DNA of 15,589 bases from JABCPE02 sp963530895 (GCA_963530895.1 CAUSFO010000036.1:1-15589), one strand, 5' to 3'; shown: positions 8,401-14,441, counted from the first letter of the stretch. Numbers and translations are program-made. Notes: generated by a model from the sequence alone, not told the origin.

Positions 8401-9048
8401 ATGAAACTATACATCATCAGCGGACTGGGCGCAGACAGAAGCGTATTTGAACATATCAATTTCCCATCGGAAATGGAGCTTCATTTCATCGATTGGCTCG
8501 TCCCAGAGCAGGATGAGGAGTTTGACCATTATGTGAATAGAATGGCCGAAAGCATCAATCCTGATGAGGATTTTTGTCTGCTCGGCTACTCTTTTGGAGG
8601 AATCATCGTGCAGGAAATTCATAAAAAATTTCCAGCTAAAAAAGTCATTATCCTTGCTAGTATAAAATCGCCTTCGGGAAAATCCAGACTGATGGAAATA
8701 GGGAAACACTCCAAGCTTTACAAAATAATCCCAACTTCGGCATTTAATGAAAAATCCTATAGTTTTTATTCTTTTGTAAGGCATCTTTTTGACCCGAAAA
8801 ATCCAAAAATTTTAAAATATTTTAAGGTCAGAAATCCTTATTATATCAAATGGAGCATAGAAAAAATCCTTGATTGGGATGCAAAAGAAAACCCTGAAAT
8901 CATACAGATATCAGCGGATAAAGATATCGTTTTTCCTATCAAAAACTCAAATCCAAACTATGTCATCAAAGGAGGAACGCACCTCTGCCCTGTGACAAAA
9001 GCAAAGGAAATTTCTGCTATTTTAGAAAAAGAATTTGGAGGATTATAA
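8401..9048 (+). CDS. Small alpha/beta hydrolase
   Basis: A cytosolic alpha/beta-hydrolase-fold protein of 215 residues without a signal peptide. The oxyanion-side motif SGLGAD (7-12) is followed by the nucleophile elbow G62-Y-S64-F-G-G67, the acid D173 or D175 (SADKDIVFP) and the His H194 (GGTHLCP), a complete Ser-Asp-His triad. It is shorter than typical esterases and has little cap domain (about 95-160). Small hydrolases of this type are common in Bacteroidota, with unknown substrate. Its 3' end contains GGAGGATT right at the stop and the DUF4241-like gene begins at once, so the two are translated from one mRNA. Confidence 0.85.
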   Translation: MKLYIISGLGADRSVFEHINFPSEMELHFIDWLVPEQDEEFDHYVNRMAESINPDEDFCLLGYSFGGIIVQEIHKKFPAKKVIILASIKSPSGKSRLMEIGKHSKLYKIIPTSAFNEKSYSFYSFVRHLFDPKNPKILKYFKVRNPYYIKWSIEKILDWDAKENPEIIQISADKDIVFPIKNSNPNYVIKGGTHLCPVTKAKEISAILEKEFGGL

Positions 9049-9070
9049 AAATTTTAAAATCAATAAAATA

Positions 9071-9826
9071 GTGAGCACAGAAAACCAAATCCCAACCCAA
9101 GAGTGGCTGGAAAAGTACGAAAAAGTAAAATCTATTCTCGTTCCGCCTTTTTCTTTTGAAGAAATTTACTCACAAAAAGAGGCTTTTGGGAAGAAACTTT
9201 TTATCTTAAATATGGGAGAAGTCCATTTCCCTACGGGAGAAATTTTGGTAAGAGACCCTTTGTATTTTCTTCATCGCGACCAGCTTCCTTATTTTCAAAA
9301 AGTTCCAACAGGAAAATTTCCGCTTAATACATTGGTTGTAGAGGTGGAGGAAGACGATTACCGTTATGTTTCTACACGAGTAAAATTTAGTAACAAAAAA
9401 GCAGTCAGCTACACTGAGGCTTTGGTCGGAGATGAAAATCTGGATGATTTGGAAGATGGAAGTTTCTTCGGATTCTTTGCTGATGCAGGGCTGGCAACTA
9501 TAGTGGATGTAAAAACCCGTGATGCCTACTGTGATTTTCGGGAAAAATGGTATAAAGAACGGCCTGAGGATGCCAATATCTGCGATAAACTTTTTGCTGA
9601 AGAATTTGCAAAAAATTACAAAGAAAATCCTCAGTTTCAGAGAGAAGGAGGCGAATGGATTAACTTCAAAATTCCAAATACAGACCTAAGCATGCCGATG
9701 ATACAAAGCGGCTTCGGCGATGGGCTATATCCTGTATATTTCGGATATGATGAAAACAACGAAGTCTGCGAAGTTGTTATAGAATACTTTGATTTAGAAC
9801 TGACTTTTGGGCAGGAAGAAGAATAA
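9071..9826 (+). CDS. DUF4241-like protein
   Basis: A soluble acidic protein of unknown function, recalling the DUF4241 family by the motif GEVHFPTGEILVRDPL (a Gly-rich/Pro turn then DPL), a central RVKFSNKKAVSYTEALV and the AGLATIVDVKTRDAY segment. No ATG fits. The GTG at 9071 (MSTENQIPTQEW) gives a natural start 22 bp after the upstream stop. A TTG at 9035 in the same frame would add 12 residues (EDYKNFKINKIV) and overlap the hydrolase gene by 14 bp; neither has a well-placed Shine-Dalgarno, which is usual in this phylum. DUF4241 proteins sometimes occur as immunity-like or accessory proteins; nothing here confirms that. It is the last gene of the plus-strand run and is followed by a terminator. 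Confidence 0.7.
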   Translation: MSTENQIPTQEWLEKYEKVKSILVPPFSFEEIYSQKEAFGKKLFILNMGEVHFPTGEILVRDPLYFLHRDQLPYFQKVPTGKFPLNTLVVEVEEDDYRYVSTRVKFSNKKAVSYTEALVGDENLDDLEDGSFFGFFADAGLATIVDVKTRDAYCDFREKWYKERPEDANICDKLFAEEFAKNYKENPQFQREGGEWINFKIPNTDLSMPMIQSGFGDGLYPVYFGYDENNEVCEVVIEYFDLELTFGQEEE

Positions 9827-9840
9827 CTTTATTTTAATCT

Positions 9841-9881
9841 AAAAAAACTCTCATAGGTTTTAAACCTGTGGGAGTTTTTTT
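9841..9881. terminator. Symmetric bidirectional terminator shared by two convergent genes
   Basis: The arms 9845-9860 and 9862-9877 pair over 16 positions (two as G-U wobbles) around a central T at 9861. They are flanked by A-runs on the left and a T-run on the right, so a U-tract follows the hairpin on either strand. It ends the plus-strand operon (stop at 9826) and also the minus-strand WYL gene, whose stop codon (9860-9862) lies in the centre of the hairpin. Confidence 0.9.
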
Positions 9882-10885
9882 ATTTCCGAATCTTCATAAT
9901 TTTTCACTGCTCGTTCCAGCGTATTTTTTATTCTCGTTTTCAGTCGGTTTGGTTTATGAACTGTGATATAATCACCAAAGCCTAAAATAACCCTTTCCAA
10001 CTCAAAATTCAGCTGTACTCTTATCCTGAAATATGTTTCGCCATCTTTTTCTTCCAAAATCTCCTGCGTGTGATGAAACGGCTTGGTTTTCACATATTCT
10101 GCATGAATTCCTTTTATTGAAAAAACCACATTCTGCCCCCTTTGTTCGCGTGATGTCGTTACGCCGATCACTTCAGAGAAATATCTATCGGCATTAAATT
10201 CCCGCTCCCGAAAAGGAATATTTTCCTCTATCTGCACACTTATTATCCTATCAAGTGCAAGGTTCAGAAGCGCATCTCCATACCAGCAGATGAGAAACCA
10301 GCGGTTATTATACTCCTTCAAAAGCTGTGGGAAAACAATGTATTTTTTCTCTTCTCTTGCCTTAAAACTTTTATAAACCACTCCCAGCGTCTTCTTATTC
10401 AAAATCGCATTGTACAGAATATCAATATATTCCAAACCTTTGAGCTGTTCATTTTTATCTAAATGAATAATGGACTGCTGCTGCGCAGAATGCACCGTGT
10501 TTTCCAATTTTTGAATAACGCCATTCAAATCCTTAAACATAGAAAAATCCTTAAACTGCTTCAAAATCTGCACCGCATTGTTCATGGCTTTTAGGTCGTT
10601 TTCATTTACTGCAATGTTATGAATACTGTATTCAGGGTCGGTGTATCGGTAATATTTTCTGTCATAGACCTCTATGGGAGCTTCGTAGCCAAATTTCTCG
10701 CTGCGCATATTCTGTATATCGAGCTGAATGGTTCTTTTGCTGACATAGGCATCTTTCCCTTCAAACTCAAAAAGAGCCTCAGAACACTCCTCTATCAAAT
10801 CCTCCAGCGTATATTTTTTATATTTATTTCTAAGGCATCTGTCGATGGTTTTGTAACGGATAAGGGCGTTTTTATTTGAAGACAT
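9860..10885 (-). CDS. WYL-domain transcriptional regulator
   Basis: A 341-residue helix-turn-helix plus WYL-domain regulator. The N-terminal winged helix covers about 1-85 (YTLEDLIEEC..., recognition-type helix VSKRTIQLDIQNMR at 48-61). The WYL domain covers about 150-225, with TLGVVYKSF, KKYIVFPQLLKEYNNRWFLICWY (the WYL-equivalent core) and LALDRI. A WCX-like C-terminal domain follows (about 240-330). WYL domains are known to bind ligands, proposed or shown in some cases to be nucleic acids or nucleotides, and WYL regulators often control DNA- or RNA-damage and defence loci. It is divergent from rtcB across 92 bp holding a perfect inverted repeat, which makes it the likely regulator of rtcB and of itself. 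Its last six codons (KKLPQV) are written inside the terminator hairpin. Confidence 0.9.
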   Translation of the reverse strand: MSSNKNALIRYKTIDRCLRNKYKKYTLEDLIEECSEALFEFEGKDAYVSKRTIQLDIQNMRSEKFGYEAPIEVYDRKYYRYTDPEYSIHNIAVNENDLKAMNNAVQILKQFKDFSMFKDLNGVIQKLENTVHSAQQQSIIHLDKNEQLKGLEYIDILYNAILNKKTLGVVYKSFKAREEKKYIVFPQLLKEYNNRWFLICWYGDALLNLALDRIISVQIEENIPFREREFNADRYFSEVIGVTTSREQRGQNVVFSIKGIHAEYVKTKPFHHTQEILEEKDGETYFRIRVQLNFELERVILGFGDYITVHKPNRLKTRIKNTLERAVKNYEDSEIKKLPQV

Positions 10886-10898
10886 TTTATTTTTTTTA

Positions 10899-10931
10899 CA
10901 AAATTATCAAACTTTTTTAACTACGCAAAAA
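10899..10931 (-). promoter_or_regulatory. Promoter of the WYL regulator gene
   Basis: On the minus strand a TTTTTG run (plus 10931-10926) is followed after 19 nt by TAATTTTG (plus 10906-10899), a perfect -7 box at ideal spacing. The leader would be about 8 nt before the ATG at 10885. The -33 element lies inside the inverted repeat 10924-10938, so binding there should shut this promoter. Confidence 0.7.
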
Positions 10932-10938
10932 GATTGCG
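10924..10938. promoter_or_regulatory. Candidate operator, CGCAA-N5-TTGCG
   Basis: A perfect 5-bp inverted repeat with a 5-bp spacer lies in the divergent region between the WYL gene and rtcB. A larger imperfect repeat (ACGCAAAA at 10923-10930 against TTTTGTGT at 10940-10947) overlaps it. It covers the -33 element of the WYL promoter and lies just upstream of the presumed rtcB -7 box. That it is the WYL protein's binding site is inference. Confidence 0.5.
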
Positions 10939-10950
10939 CTTTTGTGTGTT

Positions 10951-10957
10951 TACTTTG
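10951..10957 (+). promoter_or_regulatory. Weak -7-like box of rtcB
   Basis: TACTTTG is one base short of TAnnTTTG and stands 20 nt before the rtcB ATG. A TTG at 10934-10936 is only 14 nt upstream, closer than the usual spacing, so the promoter looks suboptimal. That would suit a gene needing activation, but this is conjecture. Confidence 0.35.
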
Positions 10958-10977
10958 CATCATCAAAATGAAACATT

Positions 10978-12360
10978 ATGAAAGTTACAGGAAAAAATAT
11001 TATCAACTGGGGATTCCGCCAAGGGAAATGGTTCGGTGAAGCCTTGAAAACCATCAATGAAAACGAATGGGAAGAAGCTGAGATTTTAGAATACTTGGAG
11101 CAGTTCAGACTTCCAGATCCTATTCCACTGAAAAGAATTCCTGCTGATTTTGTGGTTAATATTCATCCTGAAAATGAATTAGAAGAAGATAATGTAAGCA
11201 AGGTAATCGCTACCATGAAGAAGCTGATGAAAACGCCAACTCTGGAAAAAGGAGCTCTGATGCCTGATGCCTGCCCTACAGGTAAGGAAGGAATCATCCC
11301 TGTGGGAGGTGTGGTAGTCGCTAAAAACGCCATACACCCAGGGTTCCATTCGGCGGACATTTGCTGTTCTGTGATGCTTACTGATTTTGGGAAAATAGAC
11401 CCTAAATTAGTTCTGGACGCAGCGCACGACTCTACTCATTTCGGGTATGGAGGCCGTCCAAGAGGACAGCAGATAGCGATGAGCAAAGAACTTATAGAAG
11501 CTTTTGAAAAGAATTTATTCCTAAAAAAGCCCGAACTCATCAGCACAGCCAGAGACTGTATGGGAACGCAGGGAGATGGGAATCACTTCTTATTCATTGG
11601 GACTTCCATGAAGACAGGAAATACGATGATGGTCACCCACCACGGTTCCAGAGCTGTGGGCGCAGAACTCTACAAAATGGGACTAAAAACAGCCAACTAC
11701 TTCCGTAGAGATATTTCGCCTGATACTTTGGAAGAAAATGCGTGGATTCCTTTTGATACAGAAGAAGGACAAGCCTACTGGGAAGCACTGCAAATCGTAA
11801 GACAGTGGACAAAAGAAAATCATGAAGCGATTCATAATTTGACTTTGAAAAAACTTGGAGTAGAGATGCAGGATAGATTTTGGAACGAACATAATTTCGT
11901 TTTCCGAGAGGGAGAATTGTTTTATCATGCCAAAGGTGCTACGCCTTTAGATGCTAAATTCCTTCCTGAGGACAATGAGCTAAGACTCATTCCGCTAAAT
12001 ATGGCGGAGCCTGTCCTCATAGTGAAAGGAACTACCAACGAGCGAAACATAGGATTTGCGCCACATGGAGCAGGGAGAAATTTCAGTAGAAACGAGCATA
12101 AAAGAAACAAAGCCCACCAGACAGATGAGGAAGTTTTTGCTGAGGAAACGGCTGGGCTGGATGTTAGATTTTTCTCTAATGAAATAGATATTTCGGAACT
12201 GCCATCCGCCTACAAAAACGCACAAAATGTGAGAAAACAAATTTTAGAATACAACCTGTGCGAGATAGTAGACGAGGTCATCCCTTACGGATGTATCATG
12301 GCTGGAGATGTAGAAAAAAACGCTCCTTGGAGAAAAAAGAAGAAAAATAAAGAATTATAA
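10978..12360 (+). CDS. rtcB: RtcB-family RNA ligase
   Basis: A GTP- and Mn2+-dependent RNA ligase joining 3'-phosphate or 2',3'-cyclic-phosphate ends to 5'-OH ends, acting in tRNA repair or splicing-type reactions. At 460 residues it is a plausible full-length RtcB. Family motifs occur in order: D127-I-C-C130 (equivalent to DxGC; metal ligands), G199-D-G-N-H203-F, H221-H-G-S-R225, E304-H305-N-F-V, K319-G-A-T-P and P362-H363-G-A-G-R-N-F-S-R, where H363 is the expected guanylylated histidine. The DICCS and GDGNHF forms differ from the common DIGCG and GGGNHF forms, marking a divergent subfamily, but metal ligands and the nucleophile are kept. A basic tail (WRKKKKNKEL) ends the protein. The gene is divergent from a WYL regulator and is followed by a structured RNA-like region and a slipin gene. 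No archease, RtcA or PrfH gene is in the window. Confidence 0.93.
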   Translation: MKVTGKNIINWGFRQGKWFGEALKTINENEWEEAEILEYLEQFRLPDPIPLKRIPADFVVNIHPENELEEDNVSKVIATMKKLMKTPTLEKGALMPDACPTGKEGIIPVGGVVVAKNAIHPGFHSADICCSVMLTDFGKIDPKLVLDAAHDSTHFGYGGRPRGQQIAMSKELIEAFEKNLFLKKPELISTARDCMGTQGDGNHFLFIGTSMKTGNTMMVTHHGSRAVGAELYKMGLKTANYFRRDISPDTLEENAWIPFDTEEGQAYWEALQIVRQWTKENHEAIHNLTLKKLGVEMQDRFWNEHNFVFREGELFYHAKGATPLDAKFLPEDNELRLIPLNMAEPVLIVKGTTNERNIGFAPHGAGRNFSRNEHKRNKAHQTDEEVFAEETAGLDVRFFSNEIDISELPSAYKNAQNVRKQILEYNLCEIVDEVIPYGCIMAGDVEKNAPWRKKKKNKEL

Positions 12361-12433
12361 AATAACCGCCACCTATTAAAAATTGAAAATAGCCCAATAG
12401 GGAATTGCGGAGCATATGATGCAGGGTTATTTT

Positions 12434-12478
12434 CTGGTAATGTCTTCGGACTTGGGGGTTCGAGTCCCTCTTAATCAG
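12434..12478 (+). ncRNA. tRNA-like minihelix: acceptor-like stem, UUCG hairpin, T-arm
   Basis: The T-arm is textbook: GGGGG (12454-12458), loop TTCGAGT (12459-12465, matching TTCRANT), CCCTC (12466-12470), five pairs with one G-U. Just upstream is GTC-TTCG-GAC (12442-12451), a 3-bp stem with a stable UUCG tetraloop, placed like a variable arm. Both are enclosed by CTGGTAA (12434-12440) with TTAATCAG (12471-12478), seven pairs including one G-U and a bulged A at 12473, the length of a tRNA acceptor stem. No D-arm or anticodon arm fits in the normal order and no CCA follows, so it is not an ordinary tRNA gene. It may be a tRNA mimic or a relic. Confidence 0.55.
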
Positions 12479-12502
12479 CTGCTTTACACAGCCTAAAACA
12501 AC

Positions 12503-12616
12503 AAAAGGAGCTGCGGAATTTCGGTTCATCAGGGATAAAGTCTGCAAAATAAAGGATACCGTACAATATTGATAATCAATTTGTTTTCCCTTTATTCTTG
12601 TCAGCCGCTCCTTTTT
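12503..12616 (+). promoter_or_regulatory. Long hairpin domain with terminal U-run upstream of the slipin gene
   Basis: AAAAGGAGC (12503-12511) pairs perfectly with GCTCCTTTT (12607-12615), followed by another T. Inside, GC (12513-12514) and GA (12516-12517) continue the helix with GC (12604-12605) and TC (12601-12602). AATAAAGG (12548-12555) pairs with CCTTTATT (12589-12596). The tip is ACAA-t-ATTGA / TCAAT-TTGT (12563-12584) with a UAA loop, also an inverted repeat in DNA. The G/C stem followed by U's resembles an intrinsic terminator or processed RNA 3' end, 22 nt before the slipin ATG. It could end the upstream RNA or attenuate the slipin gene. Confidence 0.45.
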
Positions 12617-12637
12617 AACTTTAAAAATTTAGAAAAA

Positions 12638-13354
12638 ATGGGAATATTTACAAAAACTTACCAAGTGTTGCCTTTCTACATAGGCTTCCTTTTTAGAAAC
12701 AATACTTTTGAAAAGCAGCTAAATGCAGGTTTTCACGAAATTTATGATTGGAAAGATAGAACCAAACTCTATCAAATCCCTCAAAATTCGCTGCTAATCA
12801 CGGTGACCAACCAAGAGATTTTGACCAAGGATAACATCGCCCTCAGGTTTTCTTTTAATATCATTTATAAAGTGACTGATGGTCTCAAACTACTGGAAAA
12901 CACGATGATAAATGAATACTACATTCTGAGTGATGCGGAACATAAACTTCAAAACTTAGTTCAAATTTATTTCAGAAAAATGATTTCCCAAATAGAGAGC
13001 GAAGCTTTGAACGAAAAAAGAGCCGAATGGATGGATTTAAAACCTGAAGAAATTCAAAGCAAAACGAATGAATTCGGAGTGGAAATAGAAAATATCCAAA
13101 TTCGAGATATTACTTTTCCAAAGAGTATTCAGGAATTATTTGCAAGACATTTGGAAGCGAAAATAAGGGCAAAAGCTGATTTAGAAAATGCCAGAACGGC
13201 GGTAGCTACTGCCAGAGCCTTGAAAAACGCTTCTGAAATGATGAAAAATGATGAAAACATCAGATTCTTCCAAACCTTGGAAACTATTACGAAAATAGCC
13301 GAAAAAGGGAAACATACTTTTATGATTGGAGATATTCATCAGATTGCGAAGTAA
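12638..13354 (+). CDS. Slipin / SPFH (band 7) family protein
   Basis: A 238-residue SPFH/band-7 protein. The ATG at 12638 is chosen because the sequence before it belongs to the structured RNA and an upstream TTG (12569) would encode unconserved-looking residues. The SPFH core runs from about 25 to 165: GFHEIYDWKDRTKLYQIPQNSL, TVTNQEILTKDNIALRFSFNIIYKV, then EFGVEIENIQIRDITFPKSIQ, the typical strand-turn of slipins. A helical segment (about 165-222, EAKIRAKADLENARTAVATARAL...) is the usual oligomerising coiled coil. Unlike stomatin-like slipins it has no real N-terminal membrane segment, only the short LPFYIGFLF (11-19), so it may be peripheral or cytosolic. Slipin genes are known neighbours of rtcB in some bacterial RNA-repair loci; their role there is not settled. 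Strong terminator 8 bp after the stop. Confidence 0.85.
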   Translation: MGIFTKTYQVLPFYIGFLFRNNTFEKQLNAGFHEIYDWKDRTKLYQIPQNSLLITVTNQEILTKDNIALRFSFNIIYKVTDGLKLLENTMINEYYILSDAEHKLQNLVQIYFRKMISQIESEALNEKRAEWMDLKPEEIQSKTNEFGVEIENIQIRDITFPKSIQELFARHLEAKIRAKADLENARTAVATARALKNASEMMKNDENIRFFQTLETITKIAEKGKHTFMIGDIHQIAK

Positions 13355-13361
13355 TTTCACA

Positions 13362-13389
13362 AAAAACAGCTCATCTTTGAGCTGTTTTT
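13362..13389. terminator. Strong bidirectional intrinsic terminator
   Basis: A perfect 12-bp stem (13362-13373 with 13378-13389: AAAAACAGCTCA / TGAGCTGTTTTT) with a TCTT loop. A-rich on one side and T-rich on the other, so it can act in both directions. It ends the slipin gene (stop 13354) and the convergent deoxyhypusine-synthase-like gene (stop 13407). Confidence 0.93.
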
Positions 13390-13406
13390 CGTTTTTATTA
13401 AGAATT

Positions 13407-14384
13407 TTAAGCATTCTCCAAAACATAGCTGAATACCAATGGTGCTACGATGGTAGCATCGGATTCTATGATGTATTTTGGTGTATTGATGTCTAATTTA
13501 CCCCAAGTGATTTTCTCGTTTGGAACTGCTCCTGAATACGAACCATAAGAAGTCGTAGAGTCAGAAATCTGGCAGAAATAAGACCAGAAAGGAACATCAT
13601 GCATCTCCAAATCTTGGTAAAGCATTGGTACCACGCAGATTGGGAAGTCCCCAGCGATACCACCACCTATTTGGAAGAAACCTATGCCTTTTCCAGCGCT
13701 GTTGTTTCTGTACCAATCAGCAAGGAAAGTCATGTACTCTATCCCTGATTTCATTGTAGAAGGCTTTAATTCACCTTTGATGCAGTAGCTTGCAAAGATA
13801 TTCCCCATTGTAGAATCTTCCCAACCAGGAACTACTATCGGAAGGTTTTTCTCCGCTGCTGCAATCATCCAAGAATCTTCTCTCGGAATCTCGTGATACT
13901 GTTCTAGAACGCCTGAAAGTATCATTTTGTACATATATTCGTGCGGGAAGTATCTTTCACCTTTGCTTTCTGCATCTTTCCAAATTTCAAAGATGTGTTT
14001 TTGTAGCTTTCTGAAAGCCTCTTCTTCTGGGATACAAGTGTCAGTTACTCTGTTTAGTCCTTTTTCTAACAATTCCCACTCATCTTGCGGAGTAAGGTCT
14101 CTGTAGTTAGGAACTCTTTTGTAGTGAGAGTGCGCCACAAGGTTCATCAAATCCTCTTCCAAGTTTGCCCCTGTACAAGAGATAATCGCCACTTTGTCCT
14201 GACGAATCATCTCTGCTAAGATTTTTCCCAGCTCGGCAGTAGACATCGCTCCTGCCAAAGAGATTAACATTTTTCCGCCATCTTTTAGGTGCGCTACATA
14301 GCCTTTAGAAGCGTCCACCAAAGATGCTGCATTGAAATGCAGATAATATTTTTCGATAAATTCGGTAATTGGTTTGTTTGCCAT
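13407..14384 (-). CDS. Deoxyhypusine synthase-like protein (probable polyamine enzyme)
   Basis: A cytosolic NAD-dependent enzyme of the deoxyhypusine synthase (DHS) family, 325 residues. Visible family features: an NAD-site-like SLAGAMSTAELG (42-53), SCTGANLEEDL (69-79), the Gly-rich GGGIAGDFPICV (240-251) and the C-terminal SGAVPNEKITWGKLD, where K296 corresponds to the catalytic lysine of DHS (WGK motif). Eukaryotic and archaeal DHS has a His-His pair in GGG...KHHI for binding the eIF5A/spermidine substrate; here that site reads DFPI. Bacteria lack eIF5A, and a cyanobacterial homologue (SpeY) is known to make homospermidine, so a polyamine role is the best inference. It shares a terminator with the slipin gene but is transcribed towards it, so it is a separate unit. 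Start: ATG at 14384, with MANKPITEFIEKYY as a natural N-terminus. Confidence 0.88.
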   Translation of the reverse strand: MANKPITEFIEKYYLHFNAASLVDASKGYVAHLKDGGKMLISLAGAMSTAELGKILAEMIRQDKVAIISCTGANLEEDLMNLVAHSHYKRVPNYRDLTPQDEWELLEKGLNRVTDTCIPEEEAFRKLQKHIFEIWKDAESKGERYFPHEYMYKMILSGVLEQYHEIPREDSWMIAAAEKNLPIVVPGWEDSTMGNIFASYCIKGELKPSTMKSGIEYMTFLADWYRNNSAGKGIGFFQIGGGIAGDFPICVVPMLYQDLEMHDVPFWSYFCQISDSTTSYGSYSGAVPNEKITWGKLDINTPKYIIESDATIVAPLVFSYVLENA

Positions 14385-14441
14385 TTTTCTTTATTTTAAC
14401 TTTAATTATATTTTATATTCTTTTTTAAAATCTTTAAATTC

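Larger units (their letters stand above)
12359..12616 (+). ncRNA. Candidate structured RNA between rtcB and the slipin gene
   Basis: This non-coding stretch holds many mutually compatible helices, found by eye. 5' domain: AAAATAACC (12359-12367) with GGTTATTTT (12425-12433), or alternatively a shorter form of it plus CCGC (12366-12369) with GCGG (12407-12410). Inside are CCTATT (12372-12377) with AATAGG (12396-12401) and the hairpin GCAT-ATG-ATGC (12412-12422). Middle domain: a tRNA-like minihelix with a T-arm (12434-12478). 3' domain: a small hairpin (12478-12492) and a long-range stem closing 12503-12615 and ending in U's. The first stem begins at the rtcB stop codon. It could be a tRNA-mimicking Y-like RNA, a substrate or effector of RtcB, or a regulatory leader of the slipin gene. 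No long reading frame with sensible protein fits it. The boundaries are guesses. Confidence 0.55.

Noticed and set aside
12434..12478. Ordinary tRNA gene (class II, because of the variable-arm-like UUCG hairpin)
   Set aside because: No 5' acceptor strand, D-arm or convincing anticodon loop occurs in the correct order. The best anticodon-like hairpin (12422-12436, 4 bp, 7-nt loop) lacks a purine at position 37 and uses bases of the acceptor-like stem.
12296..12547. 83-codon open frame on the minus strand over the rtcB-slipin gap
   Set aside because: It overlaps the rtcB 3' end and the T-arm region. Its sequence shows no domain or sensible composition, and the stem and loop pattern explains the stretch better.
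12569..12637. TTG start extending the slipin by 23 residues
   Set aside because: The extension would be encoded by the long hairpin and reads MIINLFSLYSCQPLLF..., unlike slipin N-termini; the ATG at 12638 has an A-rich leader typical for the phylum.
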